The position numbers and the translations under genes are program-made. A stretch of DNA of 64,000 bases from Portibacter lacus (GTDB lineage: Bacteria; Bacteroidota; Bacteroidia; Chitinophagales; Saprospiraceae), in assembly GCF_021533215.1 (NCBI RefSeq), contig NZ_JAJNKA010000004.1, positions 124,001-188,000 on the forward strand, written 5' to 3'. Every line of letters begins with the position of its first letter. The stretch's first letter is position 1. The notes under the pieces were generated by a model. It was not told where the DNA came from. It made no database searches and saw only the letters and a program-made list of their open reading frames with translations. This document shows, in pieces, positions 44,171-52,706 of this stretch.

Positions 44171-45453
44171 GGTTCGCCGAATATGAAGTTATATGGATTT
44201 GTACTTGTCATGAGCTGGTACTTTTCTGGAATCAGCTTGAAATTTTCTTTAAATTTATTGAATAAGTCCTTGGTTCTAAATTTCTCAACCTCAGTCAAGT
44301 AGAAATCAGAACCATAAAGAATCCGATGTTGATACTTTGGCATTTGCATCATGGCTGCAATCTTGATTCTGTTCGCTTCATCGTAATAGCAGTATGAAAT
44401 ATCCCCGTAAACATTTTCATGCTTTTCTATCATTTTCATGGTCTTAAAAACGAACGTTTTCGGGTCTTTCGGATTCTTATGAAATTTTTTCCATTCTTCA
44501 TTATCACCAAAGTGGGCAAGATTCAATTTTAGTTTAGGAAACTGAATCGCTACTTTTTCCCAGTGTAACGGGTCCAGAAAAATAGCTTTCGCTCTATCTT
44601 TAGAATAAACTTCTACTTCGTGTTTAGAATCGACAACTTGACCGTTTAGAATTTTTCGCTTGCCAATTTCTATTTTTTTATGACTTGTTCTAGTGCGGAG
44701 CCCTCCACAATGAGTGGTTATTGGAATACTTTTTTCTTCACAAACCTTATAAATATCTAAGAGAATTGGATCAAGAGGCGAGTATCCTAATGAGGGATAA
44801 AGTTTAACTCCTAGAAATGGTGCTTTGTCATCTAATTCTTGTATTCCTGTTGTGTTATAATTTTTAATAAAAGCGGATAGGAAATATTCATAAGCATCCG
44901 GATTATTTGGGTCAATGGCTAGAAATGGAAGAATTGTCTTCTCGTAAGAGAATTGCCGACCTGTAGGCATAAAGGGTGAACTTCCTTTCAGCATTTGAAG
45001 CAACTGCTCTAGTTGTGTTTTATAATTAAAAACAGGAGCACCGGAAATCCCTCTTTCCATATCCATGGCAAGGTTAACAATGAAGAGTTTAGGTTGAATG
45101 TTATCATCAGCGAATGACTTATCATAAGCATTGATTAGGTTGTCTATGACTTTATTCGGGTCATGTAAATTTAAATATTTGCTAAAGTTCTTATTGAGCA
45201 ATGCAAGCAAGTTCACCTTATCTTGGTTGCTCACCCAGTTTAACAGCTTAATGAAACCGGAAGGAATGTGATCTATGGAAAAGGAATGCGCATGGACATC
45301 AAAAAATGCGTGGTCTTTCTTGAGCAAGTTGGTATCATCGTATACGTGTGATCTTAGTGGTTCCCCTATCCTATCTCTAATTAGAGAAGGAATTCTTCTT
45401 GACGTGTTTAGAAATTCTTGTCTCGATATGGTCTGATCGGGTTTTCTAAGCAT
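44167..45453 (-). CDS. Amidohydrolase-family (TIM-barrel) metal-dependent hydrolase
   Basis: This 428-residue cytosolic protein has amidohydrolase metal ligands in order: FFDVHAHSFS (His54, His56), GVKLYPSLGY (Lys), PITTHCGGLRTRT (His), LNLAHFGDNEEW (His) and RILYGSDFYL (Asp). This is the Amidohydro_2 layout, and the end YQLMTSTNPYNFIFG is the usual closing helix of that group, whose members act on aromatic acids, lactones and similar bonds. A ~50-residue N-terminal extension before the barrel is unusual. It is the first gene of a two-gene operon with a membrane-bound patatin, a pairing that suggests a shared lipid or signalling substrate. That is inference. Confidence 0.82.
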   Translation of the reverse strand: MLRKPDQTISRQEFLNTSRRIPSLIRDRIGEPLRSHVYDDTNLLKKDHAFFDVHAHSFSIDHIPSGFIKLLNWVSNQDKVNLLALLNKNFSKYLNLHDPNKVIDNLINAYDKSFADDNIQPKLFIVNLAMDMERGISGAPVFNYKTQLEQLLQMLKGSSPFMPTGRQFSYEKTILPFLAIDPNNPDAYEYFLSAFIKNYNTTGIQELDDKAPFLGVKLYPSLGYSPLDPILLDIYKVCEEKSIPITTHCGGLRTRTSHKKIEIGKRKILNGQVVDSKHEVEVYSKDRAKAIFLDPLHWEKVAIQFPKLKLNLAHFGDNEEWKKFHKNPKDPKTFVFKTMKMIEKHENVYGDISYCYYDEANRIKIAAMMQMPKYQHRILYGSDFYLTEVEKFRTKDLFNKFKENFKLIPEKYQLMTSTNPYNFIFGEP

Positions 45454-46092
45454 GCTTCGTTTTTTATATTAATAGCTGTAATCTCAAAATATTAACTTCT
45501 AGTGACAATAAAAAATGAAAAATGATGATATAGCAGTAAATGGAATGCTCGCAATTATGCAGCAAACGTGACTTATCTTCAGAATATCTTAAAATTTGCC
45601 AACCATAAGATAGGTCAATTATTTATTTAATGCCATTCTGCATTGGCCTTCCTAGGTGTCGCACCTAAAGGCGCTTTATGAGTGGCGCCCTTAATGGGCT
45701 ACAGTGGTTTCGCCCTTATAGGCGTTTCTTACCTGAAATCCTATATTGAATCTATGTATCGCAAATAATAAGCAGCCGCTAAACAATCCCAATTTTCACA
45801 GCCCAACAGGTCCAGAGGACCGAATTTGTTGGTAACACATCCACAGACAGGAAAGAAAAGGTGCAGCGCACCGGAATTGTAATTTTGTCTTAAATCATAT
45901 CAACTCAAGAAAAACTTTTCTAAGACTTATGTATCGCAAATAGCCAGCAGCTACTAACCAATACCACTTTTCACAACCCAACAGGTCCAGAGGACCGAAT
46001 TTGTTGGTAACACATCCACAGACAGTAAAGCAAAGGTGCAGCGCACCGGCATTGTAATGTTGTCTTAAATCATATCAACTCAAGAAAAAAAA
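45454..46092. other. 639-base repeat-rich gene desert between two minus-strand operons
   Basis: No ORF is seen. From left to right it has a ~195-base AT-rich leader of the amidohydrolase gene (the promoter should be here), the multi-hairpin block at 45653-45726, and two direct ~175-base repeats from 45753 up to the stop codon of the GNAT gene. The sequence is richer in GC and in palindromes than any other gap in the window, as expected of dispersed extragenic elements. Confidence 0.7.
45653..45726. repeat. Multi-hairpin block of short GC-rich palindromes
   Basis: TAGGTG-TCG-CACCTA (45653-45667) is a perfect 6-bp stem with a 3-nt loop. GGCGC at 45670 pairs with GCGCC at 45685-45689, and GGGC at 45696 with GCCC at 45712. 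Unlike a terminator, there is no T-tract on either side. The 5-6 bp stem with 3-nt loop is the same build as the palindromes of the repeats at 45753-46102. Confidence 0.65.
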
Positions 46093-46102
46093 TCAAGACT
46101 TC
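45753..46102 (-). repeat. Two ~175-bp direct repeats carrying REP-like palindromes and copies of the GNAT gene tail
   Basis: Copy A (45753-45927) and copy B (45928 to ~46102) align at a 175-base offset. Both have CCAACA-GGTCC-AGA-GGACC-GAATT-TGTTGG (GGTCC palindromes at 45809 and 45984), then GGTGC-AGC-GCACC (45860 and 46035), then TTAAATCATATCAACTCAAG. Each copy opens with GTATCGCAAA plus ~30 bases that match the last ~12 codons of the adjacent GNAT gene read on the minus strand; the third, genic, version starts at 46101. So the unit is gene tail plus downstream palindromes, repeated in tandem. Confidence 0.88.
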
Positions 46103-46638
46103 AGTATCGCAAAATGATAAGCATCTACTAGCTTATCGCCCTTAATAAATGCTGATTTTCTCAGACCTTCATTTTCAAACCCAACCTTCTCTAACACTTT
46201 CTTAGACGCAATATTATCCGAAAAAACATTGGCCTCAATTCTAAAAAGTCCCTTCTCCCCAAACCCTATCTCAAGGATCTTATTAATAGCTTTAGTGATA
46301 ATCCCTTTCCGACGATGAAACGGACTAATCCAATAACCAATTTCTGCTTTGTGTGATGATTCACCACTAGAATACAAAAATCCAATGGCACCAATCATTT
46401 CCCCATTTAACCTAAGTGCAAACTGGTCTACATGACTAAAAAGCTCTTCAAATCTTCTACAGATCGATATAAACTCCTCTGCATCCTTCTCAAAATATGG
46501 ATATGGAATATGAAGCGTATTCTTATAAATCTCTGGATCATTAATGTGCTTCACAATTGAATCTTTATCCGAAAACCGAATTTCTGTTAGCGACAACTCA
46601 TCAGAAATTTCAAAGTTAGCTGACAACAAATCACTCAT
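46093..46638 (-). CDS. GNAT-family N-acetyltransferase (RimJ/RimL-like)
   Basis: This 181-residue cytosolic protein transfers an acetyl group from acetyl-CoA to an amine. The fold is of the Acetyltransf_3 type: LTEIRFSDKDSIVKHINDPEIYKNTLHIPYPY at the start (loop binding the substrate), GEMIGAIGFLY, AEIGYWISPFHRRKGIITKAI with the acetyl-CoA pyrophosphate loop RRKG, then FRIEANVFSDNIASKKVLEKVGFENEGLRK. The target may be a ribosomal-protein N-terminus or a small molecule. It overlaps the isoaspartyl peptidase gene by 8 bases. Its last ~12 codons are repeated twice downstream. Confidence 0.88.
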   Translation of the reverse strand: MSDLLSANFEISDELSLTEIRFSDKDSIVKHINDPEIYKNTLHIPYPYFEKDAEEFISICRRFEELFSHVDQFALRLNGEMIGAIGFLYSSGESSHKAEIGYWISPFHRRKGIITKAINKILEIGFGEKGLFRIEANVFSDNIASKKVLEKVGFENEGLRKSAFIKGDKLVDAYHFAILKS

Positions 46639-47665
46639 TTTTATATATTTTCACTACATTCTCATTTGGCTTCACATAGCCTCTATACATTCCTTCTGAA
46701 TTAAAAGGCATCGATATATTTCCATCTTTATCTAACGCTACCACTCCTCCACTGCCGCCTTTCTCCACTAGCTTTTCATTAATTATATAATTACCTGCTT
46801 CCTCTAGACTTACACCTTTGTATTCCATCATTGCTGCGATATCTCTCGCCACCGTATACCGGATGAAAAATTCACCATGGCCTGTAGAAGAAACTCCACA
46901 ACTCGCATTATCTGCAAATGTTCCAGCACCGATGATAGGTGCATCCCCGATTCTATTATACCTTTTATTCGTCATTCCTCCAGTCGATGTACCAGCACAT
47001 AGATTTCCATCTTTATCTAAAGCAACAGCACCAACCGTCCCGTATTTATAATCACCATTTAGGTCTTGAATTTCAAGCCCAAGTTCCATCTCTTTGGCTT
47101 TCGCTCTTTCTAGCGCTTTCAACCTATTTTCCGTTCTAAAATAAGATGGATCTACTATTTCTAGACCTTGCACCTTCGCAAATTCCTCTGCGCCTTTTCC
47201 AGAAAGCATCACATGCTCCGACTTTTCCATCACCGCTCTTGCAGCATTTATCGGATTCTTAATATTGGTAACTCCTCCTATTGCCCCAGCGTTCTGATCC
47301 TTTCCGTACATGATACTAGCATCCATTTCATTAATTCCTGCATTGGTAAACACCGCACCTTTCCCAGCATTGAACAGCGGTGAATTCTCCATAAAATTAA
47401 TGGTTTTCTGGACTGCGTCAATACTTGATCCACCATTTTTTAATATGTTTTCTCCGATTTCAAGTGCATCTGATAATGCCTTTCGATATTCCGCATCTTT
47501 CTCTTCAGACATATTCGCTTTCAATATCGTTCCTGCTCCTCCATGAATTACCATGGCATATTCAGGTCGCTCTTTTTTATCTGCAGCTACTACATTCGTT
47601 TCTTGCTGCTCACAAGAAAAAGTTAAAAACGGAAGTACCAATAGTAAGACTAGAAACTTTCGCAT
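46631..47665 (-). CDS. Isoaspartyl peptidase / L-asparaginase (Ntn hydrolase), lipoprotein
   Basis: Start 47665 is chosen since a lipoprotein signal begins there (MRKFLVLLLVLPFLTFSC, Cys18); in-frame ATGs at 47671 and 47722 are upstream, the last inside the acyltransferase gene. The enzyme is a plant-type asparaginase that self-cleaves before Thr210 (in YKYGTVGAVALD) to expose the N-terminal nucleophile. Other motifs are VIHGGAGT, NAGKGAVFT and NEMDASIM in the alpha part, and AGTSTGGMTNKRYNRIGDAPIIGAGT in the beta part. It removes isoaspartyl residues or hydrolyses Asn. Membrane anchoring places it in the periplasm, unlike the cytosolic E. coli IaaA. It is the middle gene of an operon. Confidence 0.9.
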   Translation of the reverse strand: MRKFLVLLLVLPFLTFSCEQQETNVVAADKKERPEYAMVIHGGAGTILKANMSEEKDAEYRKALSDALEIGENILKNGGSSIDAVQKTINFMENSPLFNAGKGAVFTNAGINEMDASIMYGKDQNAGAIGGVTNIKNPINAARAVMEKSEHVMLSGKGAEEFAKVQGLEIVDPSYFRTENRLKALERAKAKEMELGLEIQDLNGDYKYGTVGAVALDKDGNLCAGTSTGGMTNKRYNRIGDAPIIGAGTFADNASCGVSSTGHGEFFIRYTVARDIAAMMEYKGVSLEEAGNYIINEKLVEKGGSGGVVALDKDGNISMPFNSEGMYRGYVKPNENVVKIYKNE

Positions 47666-47678
47666 AATCATCAATTTT

Positions 47679-48920
47679 TTAAAGTGAGTTTTGTTGGATT
47701 TTTTGAACAATTCGTATACCATTATCGTAAATTTTAGACATTTTCGATTGTCCTAATTTACTTTTTAATTTTAATCTATACTGAATATTCTTAAGATAAT
47801 CTCGTCCTTTTAATCCTATAAGTCCTAGATAAGGAAGCAAAAACATCAAAAATGCCCACCATCCTACGACAAATAGCAATATGATAAAGATTAGCGTGAA
47901 TAAAATCATGTAAGCTCCTAACGAAGCTGCAATAGCTATGGAGGCGATAAATTCATTTTCCCTCACATATTTATTCCTAATCTTGATACCTATAATAACA
48001 GGTAATGCATTAAGCAATAAAAACAGACAAACAGGAATAAAGATAAGTGCACCGAAAAGCAGTTCCCCAAAACTTACTGGCTTGGGATCAAATTTGTGTA
48101 AATCTGGCCGGGCTTCTTCCACCCCATCGAAATCAACATCTTCATTTAACTTTAAGCTCAGGTCTCTTTCTTGAATAAACTTCTCAGGCTCATTATGTTT
48201 TACACGAAGTCCCGTCTTCACAGGAATATCCCATTGACCTAAATCTAACACAGTATTCAATGATTCTTGTGCAACATTATCATTCAGAACTAGCAGCAAA
48301 TCGCTTAGTTTCTTTTCTATAGTAACCGTTAAATCCTTAATCGCCCTCGGCATTTCTTTCTGATCCTCAACCACTTCAGGATGGATCGGATCTCCAATAT
48401 TAATATTGACATAAGATCTCCATCTATTCGGACCTGAATAATTAATCCCTATCGGAACAATCGTTAGATTTTTGTCCGATTGCAACTCTAAAGTTTCCAG
48501 CGCCATTCGAGCAGCTCCTTTCTTAACTGGTCTTAAGTGTTTCACTTCTGTTGTACTCGCCTCAGGAAAAATCAAAATGGCCTTACCTTCCGCTAATTTT
48601 TCATAGCTAATATTCATCACCTTCCTATTATTCCTTAATTTCCCATATCCATCACGAAAACGATAGATAGGAATCTGATTAGTAGAAATAAGAATTTTGC
48701 TTAGTACTGGCTTTTCAAATAAATCCCCACGAACGAGAAAATGTAGTGTTCTGGGTAGGAAACATGCTAGCAAACATGGTTCTATAAAACCAGTAGGATG
48801 ATTGCTGCAAAGTAAAACCGGTGAATCCAAGGGAAGGTTTTCGAGCCCATTAATGGTTATCCTTCGGAAATAAGCTTTTAATGCAAATCGGGTCAGCGGT
48901 CTTAAAATAAAATAGAGCAT
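47679..48920 (-). CDS. PlsC-like 1-acylglycerol-3-phosphate acyltransferase with C-terminal membrane domain
   Basis: The N-terminal ~210 residues form a lysophosphatidic-acid-acyltransferase-like domain: block I LCSNHPTGFIEPCLLA, substrate block RDGYGKLRNN, block III ILIFPEASTTEVKHLRPVKKGAARMAL and block IV IVPIGINY. Block I has His followed at a distance of six by Glu, where the classical motif is HxxxxD, a variant common in Bacteroidota. The C-terminal ~130 residues carry three or four hydrophobic helices (about 288-375). It should acylate lysophospholipid or another acceptor at the inner membrane. It begins the operon that continues with the isoaspartyl peptidase 13 bases on, and is divergent from miaA. 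Confidence 0.85.
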   Translation of the reverse strand: MLYFILRPLTRFALKAYFRRITINGLENLPLDSPVLLCSNHPTGFIEPCLLACFLPRTLHFLVRGDLFEKPVLSKILISTNQIPIYRFRDGYGKLRNNRKVMNISYEKLAEGKAILIFPEASTTEVKHLRPVKKGAARMALETLELQSDKNLTIVPIGINYSGPNRWRSYVNINIGDPIHPEVVEDQKEMPRAIKDLTVTIEKKLSDLLLVLNDNVAQESLNTVLDLGQWDIPVKTGLRVKHNEPEKFIQERDLSLKLNEDVDFDGVEEARPDLHKFDPKPVSFGELLFGALIFIPVCLFLLLNALPVIIGIKIRNKYVRENEFIASIAIAASLGAYMILFTLIFIILLFVVGWWAFLMFLLPYLGLIGLKGRDYLKNIQYRLKLKSKLGQSKMSKIYDNGIRIVQKIQQNSL

Positions 48921-48965
48921 TAAGGCGAAATTAACTTATTATTGTGCAATGATAAGCATAATGCA

Positions 48966-49853
48966 TTGAAGGAAAAACATCTTTTAGTAATTACCGGTCC
49001 GACAGCAGTAGGAAAAACTGCGCTAACCATACAATTAGCGACAGAATATCAGCTGGAAATTGTTTCCTGCGACAGTAGGCAATTTTACAAAGAGATGAAT
49101 ATTGGCACTGCTAAACCTTCTGTTAATGAACTCCAGCTCGCACCTCATCACTTTATTAATACCCTATCCATTAGTGAAGATTACTCAGCTGGTGACTTCG
49201 AACGTGACGGACTAGCATTGTTGGATAAGCTATTTGAAAAATCAGATACCGTTATTCTTACCGGAGGCTCAGGATTGTATATCAAGGCTTTATGTGAAGG
49301 ATTCGATGAATTCCCAGACGTACCAAGTGTCATTTTCGAAAAGATTAATCAGTACCCATTAGAAAAATTACAGGCTGAACTTTCCTTAAAAGACCCCACC
49401 TACTTTCAGAAAGTAGATATCGAAAATAAACAAAGACTCGTAAGAGCTCTATCTGTTTTTGAAAGTTCAGGAAAACCATTCAGCCATTTTTTAGGCAAGA
49501 GAAGTAGAGCCAGAAACTTTACACCAACTTATGTTATTCTTAATAGAAATCGAGAAGAACTTTACGAAAGAATTAATCTGCGAGTAGATCAGATGATCGA
49601 ACAAGGACTAGAAGCTGAAGCCAAAGAATTATTTCCTTTTCGTTCTTATAATTCCTTGCAAACGGTTGGATACCAAGAGTTTTTCGACTACTTCGACGGA
49701 AAAATTGAAAGAGATGAAGCCATTGAACTCATTAAGCGAAATTCAAGAAGATATGCTAAGCGTCAACTAACGTGGTTTCGCAAGATTCCAGACGCTATCT
49801 GGTTACACCCAGAAGACAAAATTGACCTAAAAACACTTATCTTTAATCCTTAG
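48966..49853 (+). CDS. miaA: tRNA dimethylallyltransferase
   Basis: This enzyme adds a dimethylallyl group to A37 of tRNAs reading UNN codons (i6A). Start TTG 48966 gives MKEKHLLVITGPTAVGKTAL, the expected N-terminus with P-loop GPTAVGKT (11-18); an in-frame TTG at 48942 would add eight residues, and no ATG is in frame. IVSCDSRQFYKEMNIGTAKPS, HHFINTL, YSAGDFERD, LTGGSGLYIKAL, LQTVGYQEFFDYFDGK and KRNSRRYAKRQLTWFRK are all family motifs. Length (295 residues) is normal. It is divergent from the acyltransferase gene, with ~45 bases between. Confidence 0.95.
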   Translation: MKEKHLLVITGPTAVGKTALTIQLATEYQLEIVSCDSRQFYKEMNIGTAKPSVNELQLAPHHFINTLSISEDYSAGDFERDGLALLDKLFEKSDTVILTGGSGLYIKALCEGFDEFPDVPSVIFEKINQYPLEKLQAELSLKDPTYFQKVDIENKQRLVRALSVFESSGKPFSHFLGKRSRARNFTPTYVILNRNREELYERINLRVDQMIEQGLEAEAKELFPFRSYNSLQTVGYQEFFDYFDGKIERDEAIELIKRNSRRYAKRQLTWFRKIPDAIWLHPEDKIDLKTLIFNP

Positions 49854-49904
49854 ACACATTGACATAAAAACCGAACGTTAATATTATCCAGTAAATAAGT
49901 ATAT

Positions 49905-50330
49905 ATGATTTGGAAGCAGGAATTCAATTTGGAAGAGATTAATAAAGTGAGAGTTGATAGTCTAGTCAACCATCTTGCCATTGTATTTACAGGTTTCGGT
50001 GATGACTACCTAGAGGCAGAGATGCCCGTTGACCATCGAACCATCCAGCCATATGGTATTCTACATGGAGGAGCATCTGTAGCGCTAGCAGAAACATTAG
50101 GCTCTATAGCCTCTGGTCTTTGTCTAAAAGCAGATTCTAATCTTGTTCCTGTAGGGATAGAAATCAATGCAAACCATCTAAAAAGCGTGACTGGCGGAAA
50201 AGTGATCGGGCGCGTTACTCCGATTCGAGTCGGAAAATCGATGCACGTGTGGAATATAGAAATAAGAAATGAAGAAGGAACATTAACTTGTGTTTCGCGT
50301 TTAACTACCATGATTATAAACAAAAGATAA
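49905..50330 (+). CDS. Hotdog-fold thioesterase (YdiI/MenI-like)
   Basis: This 141-residue cytosolic acyl-CoA thioesterase has the hotdog core: DYLEAEMPVDHRTIQPYGILHGGASVALAETLGSIAS contains the HGG motif and the catalytic Glu of the AETLGS helix, and VGIEINANHLKSV the family strand with His. This is the YdiI/EntH/PaaI group; in menaquinone-making bacteria the close members hydrolyse 1,4-dihydroxy-2-naphthoyl-CoA. Bacteroidota use menaquinone, so this is a fair candidate, but no men gene is near. The next gene starts 4 bases after its stop, hence an operon. Confidence 0.85.
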   Translation: MIWKQEFNLEEINKVRVDSLVNHLAIVFTGFGDDYLEAEMPVDHRTIQPYGILHGGASVALAETLGSIASGLCLKADSNLVPVGIEINANHLKSVTGGKVIGRVTPIRVGKSMHVWNIEIRNEEGTLTCVSRLTTMIINKR

Positions 50331-50333
50331 AAT

Positions 50334-52706
50334 ATGAAAGCATTTTTTAGTGTAATTACCTTTCTTGTCATTGGATTCAATGCCATTATTGGTCAAGGTA
50401 ATTTGAACATTGAGCAGATAGCACATGTCCCGAATGCAGAAAAACTTAATGATATCTGGGGATATGTAGCAGAAGATGGTACAGAATATGCTATCATCGG
50501 AACTAGGAATGCCACAGAAATATACAGTCTAGCAGATCCTTCGAATCCACTTCTTGTTAAAAGAGTACCTGGAGCGTCTACAGTCTGGAGAGATATAAAG
50601 GTTCTTGGTAATTATGCTTATGTGGTCGCAGATCAACCAGGAAGCAATGATGGTGTAATCATCATTAATATGACTAATGCCCCTGATGATATTACCTTTA
50701 CCCAAGTAAATCCTGTTGTGAATGGGACTTCTATAGAGCGATGTCATAATCTATATATTGATACCTCGCTTCAAGTCATGTTTCTTGCTGGCTGTAACGG
50801 AAATAATACTCCCGTTTCAGGAGTTACCGCATTCGACATTACTACTGATCCGTTAGACCCAAAGTTGATTAATACCATAAGCACGGTTTATTCTCACGAT
50901 GTTTTCGTTAGGGATAATTTAGTTTTCTCTTCTGAAGTTTTTGCAGGTCAACTGTCCATTTTTGATATCATGGACATCATGAATCCGATAGCACTAGGAA
51001 AGACGCCAACCACTCATTTCTTTACGCATAATGCATGGAGTAGTGATGATAACCAATACGTATACACAACCGATGAAGTTGCCAATGGAACGATCGATGC
51101 CTATGATATTTCTGACTTAGAAAATCCAGCCAGAGTAGATGTTTTCGAACCAGCCTCTATAGTTGGCTTAGGGATCGTACCACATAACACTCACTTTTTT
51201 AATGACTTTCTCATTACTTCTTGGTATGACTACGGGGTGGTCATTAACGACGTCAGAAAACCAGATAAACTTATAGAGGTAGGACATTTTAATACAGGCA
51301 CAAATCCCAATTGCTGGGGCGTATATCCATATCTGCCTTCGGGATTAATCATTGCTTCAGATATAGATAATGGACTATTTGTTTTAAAAGCAGCTTATGA
51401 AAGAGCAGCTTATCTGACAGGGAAAGTAACCGATGCCGAAACTGGAAATCCTATTTTTAACGCAATCGTGCAGGCATTGACCGAACAACCTTTCGATGAC
51501 AATACGAATCCTATAGGGGAATATGCCATTGGTGATTTAGTAGAAGGCAACTCCGAAATTGACTTCTATCATCCAGAATATGAGCCATATATAAGTGAAA
51601 CGACCTTTATTAAAGGAGAAATAAAAGAATTAAATGCCCAATTAACTAAAAGACCGATTTTTAATCAGACCATCAAGACGGTGGATGCAATTACCGGCGA
51701 ACCTATTAGTGATGTTCATGTAGTACTGCAAAAAAGAGGTTTGGAAATTGAAAAACGGACGGATGCAGAAGGCTTTGTAATAAGTGACTATGTTTCTGGA
51801 GACTTTAAGATCATTGCTGGAAAATGGGGATACAAATATGAGGTTATGGATGTCAATTTTAGTGCAGATGGTAGCTATACCATTGAACTAGAACCAGGAT
51901 ATCAAGATGATTTCATTTTTGATTATGACTGGACGAAAGAAGCGCCGAATACCAGAAGCGAATGGGTCCGAGCTATACCTATCGGAACGATCTATAATGG
52001 AGTGAATTCGAATCCAAGCGCTGACGTAGATGGAGATCTAGGAGAGTTCTGCTATGTAACTGGAAATGGAGCAGGTGGCGCTGGTGCTTTCGATGTAGAC
52101 GATGGAAATTCGATTTTACTCAGTCCTATGATGGATCTAAGTAATTCACCTAATGCTACCCTTCAGTTTAATCCTTGGTTCTTTAACGATGGCGGTTCAG
52201 GAATTCCAGCAAATGACACTCTAAAGGTTTTTGCAAGTAATGGAAGTGAGAAAGTGCTCTTGGTTAATATTTCGGAAAACACAAATGGCTGGGGACCACT
52301 AATGATATTTAAACTAGCGGACTTTATTGCATTGAATGATCAAGTTCAAATTAGTTTCGAAGCATCCGATGATGCTGAAAATGGTCACTTGGTAGAAGCT
52401 GGATTAGATGCTTTTCTGGTAGAGCTAGCAGGTGTATCATCCGTCGAGAATGAGATCTCATTTCAGTCAAATTGGACTTTATTTCCTAATCCCGTGCTGA
52501 AAGAAATCAATATTAAGAATGATGAATTCGACGGATTGGTTAATTATACAATCTATAATAGTGCGGGAACAAAATTAGATGAAGGTCAATTTTCAGGCGC
52601 TCATAAAACAATTCCTGCTCCTAGAATAGATGGTGTATATTTCATCCAGATTAAGTCGAGTGAAGGAGAAGTGGAGAACAAGCGATTTGTGGTAACGCAA
52701 CAATAA
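50334..52706 (+). CDS. Choice-of-anchor B family secreted protein with T9SS type A tail
   Basis: The 790-residue product has a signal peptide (MKAFFSVITFLVIGFNAIIGQ). Residues ~28-345 form a beta-propeller of LVIVD-type repeats (IWGYVAEDGTEYAIIGTRNATEIYSL, WRDIKVLGNYAYVVAD, HDVFVRDNLVFSSEV, THNAWSSDDNQYVYTTDE), the choice-of-anchor B arrangement. Two carboxypeptidase-regulatory-like beta domains follow (about 352-430 and 440-515), then a jelly-roll segment (GEFCYVTGNGAGGAGAFDVD, LQFNPWFFNDGG). The T9SS tail is LFPNPVLKEINIK...GVYFIQIKS. The function of this family is unknown; it is a surface or released protein. It may share a transcript with miaA. Confidence 0.87.
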   Translation: MKAFFSVITFLVIGFNAIIGQGNLNIEQIAHVPNAEKLNDIWGYVAEDGTEYAIIGTRNATEIYSLADPSNPLLVKRVPGASTVWRDIKVLGNYAYVVADQPGSNDGVIIINMTNAPDDITFTQVNPVVNGTSIERCHNLYIDTSLQVMFLAGCNGNNTPVSGVTAFDITTDPLDPKLINTISTVYSHDVFVRDNLVFSSEVFAGQLSIFDIMDIMNPIALGKTPTTHFFTHNAWSSDDNQYVYTTDEVANGTIDAYDISDLENPARVDVFEPASIVGLGIVPHNTHFFNDFLITSWYDYGVVINDVRKPDKLIEVGHFNTGTNPNCWGVYPYLPSGLIIASDIDNGLFVLKAAYERAAYLTGKVTDAETGNPIFNAIVQALTEQPFDDNTNPIGEYAIGDLVEGNSEIDFYHPEYEPYISETTFIKGEIKELNAQLTKRPIFNQTIKTVDAITGEPISDVHVVLQKRGLEIEKRTDAEGFVISDYVSGDFKIIAGKWGYKYEVMDVNFSADGSYTIELEPGYQDDFIFDYDWTKEAPNTRSEWVRAIPIGTIYNGVNSNPSADVDGDLGEFCYVTGNGAGGAGAFDVDDGNSILLSPMMDLSNSPNATLQFNPWFFNDGGSGIPANDTLKVFASNGSEKVLLVNISENTNGWGPLMIFKLADFIALNDQVQISFEASDDAENGHLVEAGLDAFLVELAGVSSVENEISFQSNWTLFPNPVLKEINIKNDEFDGLVNYTIYNSAGTKLDEGQFSGAHKTIPAPRIDGVYFIQIKSSEGEVENKRFVVTQQ

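Noticed and set aside
42515-45453. A CBASS or other known anti-phage system containing the patatin
   Set aside because: The second gene is an amidohydrolase; there is no nucleotide cyclase, TIR, or sensor gene next to it. It is kept as a finding only.
45753-46102. An insertion sequence
   Set aside because: No transposase ORF, no terminal inverted repeats or target-site duplication; units are head-to-tail repeats.
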